This document shows positions 36,223 to 46,520 of a DNA stretch of 62,101 nucleotides, piece after piece; the first letter of the stretch is position 1, and the number at the start of each line of letters is the position of its first letter. The notes beneath the pieces are model-generated. The model did not search any database. It was not told the origin of the DNA and was given only the letters and a program-made list of their open reading frames with translations. The position numbers and the translations under genes were made by a program. Origin of the DNA: Actinomycetota bacterium (GTDB lineage: Bacteria > Actinomycetota > Actinomycetes > Propionibacteriales > Nocardioidaceae); NCBI GenBank assembly GCA_009701885.1, contig WLJH01000023.1, positions 1-62,101 on the forward strand, given 5' to 3'.

Positions 36223-37229
36223 GCTCCACCCCGCCCCCCGCCACCCTGGCCCTGCCGGTCACCGACGACGCGCTCGCCGCCCGGCTCCGGTCCCGGATGG
36301 AGACCGTCGAGGCGTTGCTCGACGGTCACGTCGAGGGGCGCACCGCCTACGTCACCGAGGCGGCCCGGCACCTGCTGGCAGCCGGAGGCAAGCGGTTCCG
36401 GCCGCTGCTGGTGCTGCTGGCGGCGGAGGCGGGCAAGCACCCCGACAGCGAGGACGTGCTCACCGCGGCCTGCGTCGTGGAGATCACCCACCTCGGCTCG
36501 CTCTACCACGACGACGTGATGGACGAGGCCGCCCTGCGCCGCGGGGCCGACTCGGCCAACGCCCGCTGGGACAACCTCGTCGCCATCCTCACCGGTGACT
36601 TCCTCTTCGCCCGGTCCTCCGAGCTGACCTCGCGGTTGGGCGCGGACGCCGTGCGCATCCAGGCCGAGACGTTCACCCGCTTGGTCGAGGGCCAGATCAT
36701 GGAGACGGTGCCGCCCGGTCCCGGCGAGGACCCGCTCCAGCACTACCTCGAGGTCGTCGCCGGCAAGACCGGCTCGCTCATCGCCACCTCCGCGCGCTAC
36801 GGCGCCCGCTTCAGCGGCGCGAGCCGCGAGGTGGAGGAGGCGCTGGCGGCGTACGGCGAGATCGTGGGCTCGGCCTTCCAGCTCTCCGACGACATCCTCG
36901 ACATCGCCTCGGAGACCGACGAGTCCGGCAAGACCCCCGGCACCGACCTGCGCGAGGGGGTGCCGACGCTCCCCACGCTCATGGCCCAGGCCTCCACCGA
37001 CCCCGCCGACGAGCGGCTGCGGGCCCTGCTCTCCGGCCCGATCGCCGACGAGGCCGAGGTCGCCGAGGCGCTGGCCCTCCTGCGCGCCCACCCTGCGATG
37101 GACCAGGCCCGTGCCTACGTCCAGGCCCAGGCCGAGGAGGCCAAGGCCTTGCTGGTCGTCCTCCCCGACACCCCCGTACGCCGCGCCCTCGAGGCCTTCG
37201 CCGACCTCGTCGCCACCCGCACCGGCTGA
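36219..37229 (+). CDS. Polyprenyl diphosphate synthase (probable menaquinone side chain)
   Basis: This trans-isoprenyl diphosphate synthase condenses isopentenyl diphosphate onto an allylic primer. The first aspartate-rich motif DDVMD is at 98-102, the second DDILD at 224-228, with GGKRFRP near residue 60 and KTGSLIATSAR around 180-195. The DDxxD with small residues upstream (SLYH) fits a long-chain (C35-C45) product, but chain length cannot be read reliably. The GTG start overlaps the nuoN stop by 4 bp (GTGA), so it is translated with complex I. In mycobacteria the homologue GrcC1 lies near ubiE/menG. The best inference is a menaquinone tail synthase feeding MenA. Confidence 0.9.
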   Translation: MSSTPPPATLALPVTDDALAARLRSRMETVEALLDGHVEGRTAYVTEAARHLLAAGGKRFRPLLVLLAAEAGKHPDSEDVLTAACVVEITHLGSLYHDDVMDEAALRRGADSANARWDNLVAILTGDFLFARSSELTSRLGADAVRIQAETFTRLVEGQIMETVPPGPGEDPLQHYLEVVAGKTGSLIATSARYGARFSGASREVEEALAAYGEIVGSAFQLSDDILDIASETDESGKTPGTDLREGVPTLPTLMAQASTDPADERLRALLSGPIADEAEVAEALALLRAHPAMDQARAYVQAQAEEAKALLVVLPDTPVRRALEAFADLVATRTG

Positions 37230-37337
37230 CGAGGACGCGCCAGCGGACTCGGCCGTCCCGGTCGCCGGGTCCGAGGCGGCGTCGGCACCCGTGACGTCGA
37301 GCCGGCCGGTTCTTCCGGGAGGACGGGACGGCTCGGC

Positions 37338-37362
37338 GGGTCGGGGTCGGGGTCGGGGTCGG
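37338..37362 (+). repeat. GGGTC tandem repeat with G-quadruplex potential
   Basis: Four consecutive G-runs (GGGTCGGGGTCGGGGTCGGGG) lie in the 225-bp gap between the polyprenyl synthase and the next gene. The pattern meets the simple G3+N1-7 quadruplex rule. Nothing else is evident in the gap except a ribosome-binding site (GGCAGGAG) for the gene at 37455. Confidence 0.5.
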
Positions 37363-37454
37363 ACCAGGGTTCCACCCGATCCCGCTGCGGCCGCGGGCTC
37401 ACTAGCGTCAGCGCGGAGCGGGCCGCACGGGTCCGCCGGAGGCAGGAGCATGCG

Positions 37455-38450
37455 ATGCGGGCGTGGGTGCAGGACGTGTACGGCAGTGCCGAGGTGATGC
37501 GCCTGGCGGAGGTCCCGGACCCGGTGCCGGGGGCCGGGGAGGTGCTCGTGCGGGTGGCGGCGGTGTCGGTCAACGCCGCGGACTGGCACCTGATGCGTGG
37601 CGAGCCGCGGGTGGCGCGGCTGGACCGGACGACGTTCGGGCGGCGGGCGCCCAAGCAGCCGATCCGCGGTCGGGACGTCGCCGGGACGGTGCTGGCGGTG
37701 GGTCCGGACGTGCAGGACTGGCAGGTCGGCGACGAGGTGCTGGGCGAGCACGAGGGCACGATGGCCGAGCTCGTGGCGGTGCCGGCGACGTGCCTGGCGC
37801 GGAGGCCGACGGGGGTGGGCGTCGTCGAGGCGGCGGCGCTGCCGCTGGCGGCGACGACGGCTGCGACCTGCCTGGACGCCGGTCGGGTCGGCGAGGGGAC
37901 CCGCCTGCTCGTCATCGGCGCCTCCGGTGGGGTCGGCACGTACGCCGTGCAGCTGGCGGTCGCCCGGGGTGCCGAGGTCACCGGCGTCTGCAGCACGCGC
38001 AACCTCGACCTGGTCACCTCGCTGGGGGCGAGCGCGGTGCTCGACCACACCCGCGGCGAGGTGGAGCGGTCCTCGGCGACGTACGACGTCGTGCTGGACC
38101 TCGTGGGCAACCGGCCCCTCCGCGTCCTCCGGCGCCTGGTCGCGCGCCGCGGTCGGCTCGTGCTGGCCGGCGGTGGGAACCCGGGCGAGGGCGGCTACCT
38201 GGGGCCGATCGGGCTCTTCGCGCGAGGAGCGTTGCTGGGCAGGCTGATGGGCGTGCGGGTCAGCGTGCCGGTCGCGAAGCCGGACGCGGCCCGGCTGACC
38301 GAGCTGGTCGGCATGGTCGAGCGCGGCGGGCTGCGACCCGTGGTGGAGCGGGTCTACCCGTTCGAGGAGGGCGGGGCGGCCCTGCGGCACCTGGAGGTCG
38401 ACCGTGCGCGGGGCAAGGTCGTCGTCGCCGGGAGCGCTCAGAGCGAGTAG
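37455..38450 (+). CDS. Zinc-independent medium-chain alcohol dehydrogenase / quinone oxidoreductase family protein
   Basis: The 331-residue protein is an MDR-superfamily NADPH-dependent reductase: GroES-like N-terminus (EVLVRVAAVSVNAADWHLMRG, IRGRDVAGTVLAVG), ATTAATCLDAGRVGEGTRLLVIGASGGVGTYAVQLA for the nucleotide-binding Rossmann motif (GASGGVG, about 157-163), and LVLAGGGN. The catalytic zinc ligands of true alcohol dehydrogenases are absent, which places it with quinone oxidoreductase/reticulon-4-interacting-type reductases. Substrate unknown. ATG 37455 is preceded by GGAG. It is convergent with the amidohydrolase gene, which ends 13 bp before this stop on the other strand. Confidence 0.87.
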   Translation: MRAWVQDVYGSAEVMRLAEVPDPVPGAGEVLVRVAAVSVNAADWHLMRGEPRVARLDRTTFGRRAPKQPIRGRDVAGTVLAVGPDVQDWQVGDEVLGEHEGTMAELVAVPATCLARRPTGVGVVEAAALPLAATTAATCLDAGRVGEGTRLLVIGASGGVGTYAVQLAVARGAEVTGVCSTRNLDLVTSLGASAVLDHTRGEVERSSATYDVVLDLVGNRPLRVLRRLVARRGRLVLAGGGNPGEGGYLGPIGLFARGALLGRLMGVRVSVPVAKPDAARLTELVGMVERGGLRPVVERVYPFEEGGAALRHLEVDRARGKVVVAGSAQSE

Positions 38451-39508
38451 ACCCGCTTCGCGTTGTCGTGCAGGACCTTGCGGACCAGGTCGGGGCCGTG
38501 GGGGGCCAGCAGGTCGACCAGGGCGCCCAGGATCGCCTCGATCCGGGCGACCGGCTTGTCCATGGGGTAGTTCGAGCCGAAGACGAGCCGGTCGGCACCG
38601 AAGACCGTCGTCGTGTGCTCGACCAGGGGCGCGACGAGCTCTGCGAGCCGGGACCGGTCGAGGTCGCGCGCGGAGTGGCCGAGCGGCGGGAAGGCGAGGC
38701 CGGAGTGCTTGGCCACGACGTTCTGGTGCTCGGCGACCACGGCGATGTCGTCGCGCCAGCGGGCGAGCAGGTCGAGGCGCTCGGCCTCGGTGCGCCCGGT
38801 CGCCTTGCCACGGGGCCCCAGCAGCCCGATCGGGGTGGCGTAGTGGTCCAGGACGATCGTCAGCTCGGGGTACTCCGCGGCGAGGGTGGCGACCTCGCGC
38901 AGCTGGTGGGAGAAGACGAAGGTGTCCAGGGTCTGGCCACGCTCGACCAGGGCCGCGAGGCCGCGCAGCACGGGGGCCGAGGTGAGGACGCCGGGCTCCT
39001 CGATCCAGGACTTCACGCCGCTGTCGGGGTGGTGGGCGGTCATGAAGCGGATGCCGCGGAAGCGGCTGCTCGCGGCCGCGTGGTCGTCGAGGTGCCGGGC
39101 GAACTCGGGATCGCGCGGGTCGGCGTTGCCGACGATGGCCGCCAGGCGCGGCCGGCCCTCCACACCGAAGGGGAGCACGTCGAGCCAGGCGGTCTCCTCC
39201 GACTGGTCGGGGCGGTGCCAGCCGCACTGCACGTGCACGGCGTCGGTGACGGGGACGCCCAGCACGGTCTGGACGGTGGCGACGTCGGCGGCGTAGTCAG
39301 CGGGGAGGTAGGCGCGAGCCACGTGCTGGGCGGTGAGGATCAGCTCCCGGCCGCCGCGGTCCAGCAGGACCGGCATCAGTCGCTCGAACAGCCCCGGTGC
39401 GCGCCGGTAGAGCGGTGCGAGCCTCGACGCCTCGCGCGGAGTGGTGAACGGGTCCCACTGGTGGATGTGGGTGTCGATGATGCCCGGGACCACCTGGGAC
39501 AGGTCCAC
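38438..39508 (-). CDS. Amidohydrolase-2 family hydrolase
   Basis: The 356-residue TIM-barrel metal hydrolase has the N-terminal metal motif DTHIHQW (H14, H16), central FVFSHQLREV and VLDHYATPIGL, and the C-terminal FGSNYPMDKP containing the catalytic-type aspartate. Members of this group include L-fuconolactonase-like lactonases and decarboxylases; the substrate here is unknown. GTG 39508 is favoured because GGAGG sits 6 nt upstream; TTG 39514 directly abuts that GGAGG. The end overlaps the 3' end of the oppositely directed reductase gene by 13 bp. Confidence 0.85.
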   Translation of the reverse strand: MDLSQVVPGIIDTHIHQWDPFTTPREASRLAPLYRRAPGLFERLMPVLLDRGGRELILTAQHVARAYLPADYAADVATVQTVLGVPVTDAVHVQCGWHRPDQSEETAWLDVLPFGVEGRPRLAAIVGNADPRDPEFARHLDDHAAASSRFRGIRFMTAHHPDSGVKSWIEEPGVLTSAPVLRGLAALVERGQTLDTFVFSHQLREVATLAAEYPELTIVLDHYATPIGLLGPRGKATGRTEAERLDLLARWRDDIAVVAEHQNVVAKHSGLAFPPLGHSARDLDRSRLAELVAPLVEHTTTVFGADRLVFGSNYPMDKPVARIEAILGALVDLLAPHGPDLVRKVLHDNAKRVYSL

Positions 39509-39592
39509 CGTCAACCTCCTGGAGACTCCTGGCGTCGACCGCGTGTCGAGCGGGACCAGGGTGCCACGGCGGTGGTCAGCGCAGGGGGCGCC

Positions 39593-40501
39593 TCACACCG
39601 CGGACGCCTCGGCCGCCAGCGCGAGCTGGCGGCGCCGGTGGGTCAGGGCCTCGGCGGTGAAGACGACCAGGGCGATCCACACCAGCACGAAACCGACCCA
39701 GCGGGCAGCCGGCATCTCCTCGCGGAACCACAGGACCCCCAGCAGGAACTGCAGGACCGGCGCGAGGTACTGCAGCAGCCCGATGGTCGAGAGCGGGACG
39801 CGCGTGGCCGCGGCGCCGAAGCAGATGAGCGGCACCGCCGTGACGATGCCCGTCGTGGTGAAGAGCAGGGCGTGGCCCACCCCGTGCTGCCCGGCCTCGG
39901 CGGTGCCGGCCAGTCCGATGAACAGCAGGAAGCCCAGGGCCAGCGGGGCCAGCACCGCGGTCTCGACGGCGAGCGACTCCACCGCACCGACCGAGGCGGT
40001 CTTCTTCGCGAGCCCGTAGCAGGCGAAGGACAGGGCCAGGACGATCGCGACCCAGGGCGGGCGCCCGTAGGCGAGGGCCAGCACCACGACGGCGACCGCA
40101 GCCACCGCCAGGGCTGCCCACTGCAGCGGCCGCAGGCGCTCCTTGAGCACCACGACGCCCATGAGCACGGTCACCAGCGGGTTGATGAAGTAGCCCAGCG
40201 CCGTCTCCACGACGCGGCCGCTGGTCACCCCGTAGATGTAGGCACCCCAGTTGACGCTGATCGCCAGCGCCGCCAGGCACAGCAGCACGACCGTGCGCCG
40301 GTCCCGCAGCACCTCGGCGAGCGTGGAGCGCAGTCGCAGCAGCAGCACGAGCACGCCGACCGTGAGCGTCGACCACACGACCCGGTGCGCCAGGATCTCC
40401 AGCGAGCCGGCCGGCTCCAGCAGCGGGAAGTAGAGGGGGAAGAGCCCCCACATGAGGTACGCCGCTGCGCCCAGCGCCACCCCGCGACCCGCGTCGTTCA
40501 C
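39593..40501 (-). CDS. rarD: RarD-like EamA-family permease
   Basis: The 302-residue protein has ten transmembrane helices in two EamA halves and the RarD signatures GAAAYLMWGLFPLYFPLLEPAGSLEILAHRVVWS near the start and GYFINPLVTVLMGVVVLKERLRPLQW, LLQYLAPVLQFLLGVLWFREEMP. Substrates of RarD proteins are not established (chloramphenicol sensitivity gave the name). GTG 40501 matches the family N-terminus and has TATGCT 6 nt upstream; the first ATG, 54 bp further, would place a non-hydrophobic extension across that promoter. Confidence 0.86.
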   Translation of the reverse strand: MNDAGRGVALGAAAYLMWGLFPLYFPLLEPAGSLEILAHRVVWSTLTVGVLVLLLRLRSTLAEVLRDRRTVVLLCLAALAISVNWGAYIYGVTSGRVVETALGYFINPLVTVLMGVVVLKERLRPLQWAALAVAAVAVVVLALAYGRPPWVAIVLALSFACYGLAKKTASVGAVESLAVETAVLAPLALGFLLFIGLAGTAEAGQHGVGHALLFTTTGIVTAVPLICFGAAATRVPLSTIGLLQYLAPVLQFLLGVLWFREEMPAARWVGFVLVWIALVVFTAEALTHRRRQLALAAEASAV

Positions 40502-40507
40502 CTCCGG

Positions 40508-40513
40508 AGCATA
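40508..40513 (-). promoter_or_regulatory. -10 box TATGCT of a leaderless promoter (rarD)
   Basis: On the minus strand TATGCT is followed by 6 nt (CCGGAG) and the GTG at 40501; a GGAG so close to the start could not work as a ribosome-binding site. Confidence 0.55.
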
Positions 40514-40587
40514 AGAGACCTGTTTGGGTGGTCCGGCACCGGGGCAGAGAGGCATCGAACGTCAGGCCCCCCACCCCAGGAGTTCCC

Positions 40588-40998
40588 ATGCGGACCATCC
40601 ACCGCCTGCTCACCACCCTCACCGCGCTGCTGCTCGGACTCGGCCTCGTCGTCGCGACCGGCCCCGCTGCCAGCGCCGAGCAGGTCGAGCGCCAGATCAG
40701 CATCAACGGCAAGGAGCCCAAGCCCAACAAGTTCCTCATCAAGGGCAAGATCGCCCCCAGCACCGGCGAGCGCGTCAACGCCGTCATCGAGACCAAGCTC
40801 TGCAAGCAGGACAAGGACTGCGGCGCCAAGTGGAAGAAGCTGCGCGGCATCGAGACCAACGCCAAGGGTCGGTACTCCGAGCGGGTCCCGGGCCTGAAGA
40901 AGGGCATCAAGCGCGTGTACTACCGGGTCTCCACCCGGGAGAACGAGAAGTTCCTCGCCGCCGTCTCGCCGGAGATCTACATCTACCGGATCTTCTGA
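40588..40998 (+). CDS. Small secreted protein, hypothetical
   Basis: The 136-residue protein has a classical signal peptide (MRTIHRLLTTLTALLLGLGLVVATGPAASA, cleavage likely after ASA at 30) and a mature basic domain of about 106 residues with a cysteine pair (KLCKQDKDCGAKWKKL), a likely disulfide. The pattern NKFLIKGKIAPSTGERVNAVIETK ... GRYSERVPGLKKGIKRVYYRVST suggests a small beta-sandwich like those in secreted actinobacterial surface proteins. I do not recognise a named family. ATG 40588 has CCAGGAG at good spacing. Confidence 0.75.
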   Translation: MRTIHRLLTTLTALLLGLGLVVATGPAASAEQVERQISINGKEPKPNKFLIKGKIAPSTGERVNAVIETKLCKQDKDCGAKWKKLRGIETNAKGRYSERVPGLKKGIKRVYYRVSTRENEKFLAAVSPEIYIYRIF

Positions 40999-41027
40999 CC
41001 GGCACCGCCGGGCCGGCCGGCACAGCA

Positions 41028-41060
41028 GAGGGCCCCACCGTCACCGACGGTGGGGCCCTC
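41028..41060. terminator. Strong bidirectional terminator hairpin
   Basis: GAGGGCCCCACCGTC (41028-41042), loop ACC, then GACGGTGGGGCCCTC (41046-41060): a perfect 15-bp stem between the convergent secreted-protein gene and korB. Confidence 0.9.
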
Positions 41061-41081
41061 TCGCGTGTGGGTGGGCGGACC

Positions 41082-42190
41082 TCAGACGACCGTCCAGGTG
41101 TCGCCGCCACCGATCAGGGCGGCGAGCCGCTCCGTCGGTGCCGCGGCGCCGGCCTCCTCGACCGCACCCCGGGCGGTCGCGAGCTGGGCGCGGGCCTCGT
41201 CGTCGTACGTCGACCGCTCGACCTGGCGGAAGATGCCGATCGGCGACTGGTTGAGGTAGCCCGAGTCGGTGAGCCGGCTGATCGCGAACGCCGTCGTCGG
41301 GTCCGGCTGGTGCGCGTCGTGGACCAGGATCGCCTCCGCGCCGACCTCGGCCACGTCGACGACCTCGACGCCGCCGGAGGCCGAGCGGACCAGGCCGCGC
41401 GAGCCCAGGCCGTCCTCGGCCGGGGCGCCGAAGCGGATCGGCCGGCCGTGCTCGAGCGGGATGATCGCGTCGGCCTTGGTGTCGGGGCTCTTGATCGCGT
41501 CGAAGGCGCCGTCGTTGAAGATCGGGCAGTTCTGGTAGATCTCGACCAGCGAGGTGCCGCGGTGCGCGGCGGCAGCGGCGAGCACCGAGGTGAGGTGCTT
41601 GCGGTCGGAGTCGATCGTGCGGGCGACGAACGTGCCCTCGGCGCCGAGGGCGAGCGAGACCGGGTTGAACGGGTGGTCGACCGAGCCCATCGGGGTCGAC
41701 TTGGTGATCTTGCCGGACTCCGACGTGGGGGAGTACTGCCCCTTGGTGAGACCGTAGATGCGGTTGTTGAACAGCAGGATCGTCATGTTGACGTTGCGGC
41801 GCAGGGCGTGGATCAGGTGGTTGCCGCCGATCGACAGCGCGTCACCGTCACCGGTCACGACCCACACCGACAGGTCCTCCCGCGCGGTCGCGAGACCGGT
41901 GGCGATCGACGGCGCACGACCGTGGATGGAGTGCATGCCGTAGGTGTCGAGGTAGTAGGGGAACCGGCTCGAGCAGCCGATGCCCGAGACGAACACGATG
42001 TTCTCGCGGCGCAGCCCCAGGTCGGGCAGGAAGCCCTGGACCGCCTTGAGCACGGCGTAGTCGCCGCAACCGGGGCACCAGCGGACCTCCTGGTCGCTGG
42101 AGAAGTCCTTGCCGGTCTGGGTCTGGCCCTCCTCGAGCGTCGGGACGCCCTCGATGCCGGAGCGGAAGGTCGGCATGTTGAGTTCGATCG

Positions 42191-42194
<4 letters not shown>
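41082..42194 (-). CDS. korB: 2-oxoglutarate:ferredoxin oxidoreductase subunit beta
   Basis: The 370-residue thiamine-diphosphate subunit has the N-terminal cysteine motif RWCPGCGDYAVLK (C40, C43) that binds the Fe-S cluster, the ThDP/Mg motif VVTGDGDALSIGGNHLIHALRRN, and NNRIYGLTKGQYSPTS. With KorA it oxidatively decarboxylates 2-oxoglutarate to succinyl-CoA and reduces ferredoxin; in M. tuberculosis KorAB (Rv2454c-Rv2455c) supports a CO2-dependent TCA variant and growth on fatty acids. The GTG start overlaps the korA stop by 4 bp, with GGAGG 7 nt upstream. Confidence 0.94.
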
Positions 42195-44131
<1,937 letters not shown>

Positions 44132-44448
44132 GGTGCGCCCACTCCTTCGCGAGCACGGGGTGGCCGCGCTCGTACGCCGATGCTTAGAACGGGTTCTAGT
44201 TTCGCACGGATCCTGCCGATCGGTCAGGTGTCCGACCGGCGTCCCCGGACGCCTTCGCCACTGTAGACGCGCCCCGGACGCGTCAAGAGACCGTCCGCGC
44301 TCCGGTCGACGCACCCCGCGTGATCCTCGACACGCCGGGAGGGTCTGGCTTGACGTCTTCTGATGTAAATGGACTAATTCACTCGACATTGACCGGAAAT
44401 GCCCGGCCCCCCACGCAAGGCCCGTCCGCGGGCTGGAAGAGAGTCACC
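44132..44448. promoter_or_regulatory. korA / sulfate-transport divergent promoter region
   Basis: These 317 bases separate korA and the sulfate-binding-protein gene. The korA side has the palindrome at 44185-44198. The sulfate side has TTGACG (44350-44355) followed after 18-19 nt by an AT-rich CTAATTC (44374-44380), a reasonable -35/-10 pair. No small gene is evident, and no riboswitch motif is recognisable. Confidence 0.5.
44185..44198. promoter_or_regulatory. KstR-type palindromic operator upstream of korA
   Basis: TAGAACGGGTTCTA is a perfect 14-bp palindrome (6-bp arms, 2-bp spacer) matching the mycobacterial KstR consensus TnnAACnnGTTnnA at every defined position. KstR is a TetR-family repressor of sterol catabolism. 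Which regulator binds here is inference; a related TetR protein is equally possible. Confidence 0.6.
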
Positions 44449-45537
44449 ATGACGACACCCCGTCGGCGCCTCGTGCGCGCCGCCGCCGTCCTGCTCCCGC
44501 TGTCCCTCGCCCTCGCCGCCTGCGGTGGTGACGGTGACGCGGCCGACGACGCCAACACCATCAACATCGTCGGTTTCGCCGTCCCCGAGATCGCGAACAA
44601 GGCGATCGCGGACGAGTTCACCGCCACGCCCGAGGGCGAGGGCGTGGAGTTCAACACCTCCTACGGCGCCTCCGGCGACCAGAGCCGTGCCGTCGCCGAG
44701 GGCCTCGAGGCCGACTACGTGCACCTGTCGGTCGCGACCGACGTGGCCCGCCTGGTCGACGCCGGCCTGGTCGACGAGGCCTGGGACGAGGGCGAGAACA
44801 AGGGGATCGTGTCCACCTCGATCGTGGTCCTGGGTGTGCGCGAGGGCAACCCGCTGGACATCCAGGGCTGGGACGACCTGGTCGAGCCCGGCGTGGGCAT
44901 CGTCACGGCCAACCCGGCCTCGTCGGGTGCTGCCCGGTGGAACGCGCTGGCGGCCTGGGGCCACATCACCGAGAACGGTGGCACCGAGGAGGAGGCCACC
45001 GAGTTCGTCGACCAGATCTTCGCCAACGTCGTGTCGCTGACCAACTCCGGTCGTGACGCCACCACGAGCTTCCTGCAGGGCAACGGCGACGTGCTGCTGG
45101 CCTACGAGAACGAGGCCATCCTGGCCAACCAGCAGGGCGAGGGCTTCGACTACGTCATCCCCGAGACCACGGTGCTGATCGAGAACCCCGGCGCGATCCT
45201 CGAGGACGCCAGCGAGCCCTCGCAGGCGTGGCTGGACTTCGTGCTGAGCGAGGAGGGCCAGCGCCAGTTCGCCCTGACCGGCTTCCGCCCGCTCAACCTC
45301 GACGAGCCCGGCACCGCCGACCTCGCCGCCGTGGGCCTGGAGGCCTCCGACATCGAAGGTGCTGCCGACCCCGAGGACCCGTTCCCCGCGGTGCAGAACC
45401 TGCTCACCCTCGACGGCAACTTCGGTGGCGGTGACTGGAGCGGCATCGTGGACAAGCTCTTCGGGACCGGTGAGGACGGCCAGTCGCTCGGCATCGTCAC
45501 CGAGGCGATCGCCAAGTCCGGCAAGGCCACCGAGTAA
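44449..45537 (+). CDS. Sulfate-binding lipoprotein of the sulfate ABC transporter
   Basis: The 362-residue solute-binding protein has a twin-basic n-region, hydrophobic stretch and lipobox LALAAC with the lipidated cysteine C25. The mature fold carries the sulfate-binding-protein motifs NTSYGASGDQSRAVAEGLEADYVHLSVATDV, VLGVREGNPLDIQGWDDL, VTANPASSGAARWNALAAWG and LLAYENEAI. It feeds the CysT-CysW permease and CysA ATPase encoded downstream. A perfect hairpin at 45554-45580 follows the gene and may favour its expression over the rest of the operon. Confidence 0.94.
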   Translation: MTTPRRRLVRAAAVLLPLSLALAACGGDGDAADDANTINIVGFAVPEIANKAIADEFTATPEGEGVEFNTSYGASGDQSRAVAEGLEADYVHLSVATDVARLVDAGLVDEAWDEGENKGIVSTSIVVLGVREGNPLDIQGWDDLVEPGVGIVTANPASSGAARWNALAAWGHITENGGTEEEATEFVDQIFANVVSLTNSGRDATTSFLQGNGDVLLAYENEAILANQQGEGFDYVIPETTVLIENPGAILEDASEPSQAWLDFVLSEEGQRQFALTGFRPLNLDEPGTADLAAVGLEASDIEGAADPEDPFPAVQNLLTLDGNFGGGDWSGIVDKLFGTGEDGQSLGIVTEAIAKSGKATE

Positions 45538-45553
45538 CCGCCGGCTCCCGCGA

Positions 45554-45580
45554 GGGGTCCCGCGGAGCCCGCGGGACCCC
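45554..45580 (+). terminator. Intra-operon hairpin after the sulfate-binding-protein gene
   Basis: GGGGTCCCGCGG (45554-45565), loop AGC, CCGCGGGACCCC (45569-45580): a 12-bp perfect stem in the 125-bp gap before cysT. Such hairpins behind binding-protein genes typically cause partial termination or stabilise the upstream transcript. Confidence 0.7.
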
Positions 45581-45662
45581 GTCGCGGTGCCCATCCCGAT
45601 CCCACCCGGATCGCCACCTCGATCCCCATCCCCGCGCCACGAGACAAGACAGGGAGGCTCAC

Positions 45663-46520
45663 ATGAGCGTGCAGCTCGAGCCCCGACCGCCGAGGCTGAC
45701 GGTCGGCCCGGCCCCACGGCGGCGTACGCCCAGCCACAACCTCACCCGCACGTCCGGGATCGGTCTCGGGCTGACCATGGCCTGGTTCAGCCTGCTGGTC
45801 CTCATCCCGCTCGCCGCCGTCGTCGCCACGGCCGCGGCAGGCGGGCCGGACGGCTTCTGGCGGGCCGTCACCAACGAGCAGACCGCCGCTGCCATCCGGA
45901 TCACGGTCCTCGCGGCCTTGTCGGTCACCCTGGTCAACGTCGTGATGGGCACGATGATCGCCTGGGTCCTGGTGCGCGACCGGTTCCCGGGCAAGGCCCT
46001 GCTGGAGATGGTCATCGACATCCCCTTCGCGCTGCCGACGATCGTGGCCGGCCTGGTGCTGCTCTCGCTCTACGGCAACGACAGCCCGTTGGGCCTGCAG
46101 CTGGCCAACACCGGCTGGTCGGTCTACCTGGCCTTCCTCTTCGTGACGCTGCCCTTCGTCGTGCGGATGGTGCAGCCGGTGCTCGAGGAGCTGGACCAGG
46201 AGGTCGAGGAGGCGGCCGCGTCCCTGGGTGCCAGTCGGCTCACGACGTTCCGGCGGATCGTGCTACCCGCGCTCGCCCCGGCGATCGCCGCCGGCGCGGC
46301 CCTCTCCTTCGCCCGGGCCGTCGGCGAGTACGGCTCGCTCGTGCTGCTCTCGGGCAACCTGCCCTTCGAGTCCGAGGTGACCTCGGTCCGGATCCTCAGC
46401 GCCATCGAGAACGACAACCGGGCCACCGCCGCGGCCATCGCCACCCTGCTGCTGGTGATCTCGCTGCTCGTGATCGTCGTCCTCGACGTCGTCCAGCGAC
46501 GGGTGGCCCGCCGTGGCTGA
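45663..46520 (+). CDS. cysT: Sulfate ABC transporter permease CysT
   Basis: The 285-residue inner-membrane permease has six helices and the EAA-type cytoplasmic loop for contact with CysA (EEAAASLGASRLTTFRRIVLPALAPAI, residues about 180-206). The N-terminus is cytoplasmic and basic (PRRRTPSHNLTRTSG). ATG 45663 follows GGGAGG. The stop overlaps the cysW GTG by 8 bp. Confidence 0.93.
   Translation: MSVQLEPRPPRLTVGPAPRRRTPSHNLTRTSGIGLGLTMAWFSLLVLIPLAAVVATAAAGGPDGFWRAVTNEQTAAAIRITVLAALSVTLVNVVMGTMIAWVLVRDRFPGKALLEMVIDIPFALPTIVAGLVLLSLYGNDSPLGLQLANTGWSVYLAFLFVTLPFVVRMVQPVLEELDQEVEEAAASLGASRLTTFRRIVLPALAPAIAAGAALSFARAVGEYGSLVLLSGNLPFESEVTSVRILSAIENDNRATAAAIATLLLVISLLVIVVLDVVQRRVARRG

Noticed and set aside
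40528..40587. Longer start (GTG 40528) for the secreted protein gene
   Set aside because: It would put 20 polar residues before a complete signal peptide, and ATG 40588 has a proper ribosome-binding site.
44185..44198. LexA/SOS box
   Set aside because: Actinobacterial SOS boxes have GAAC and GTTC separated by four bases; here the spacer is two, which fits the KstR-type pattern instead.
44132..44448. Riboswitch for the sulfate operon
   Set aside because: No S-box or other known sulfur-related RNA motif could be identified; only a promoter-like sequence is present.
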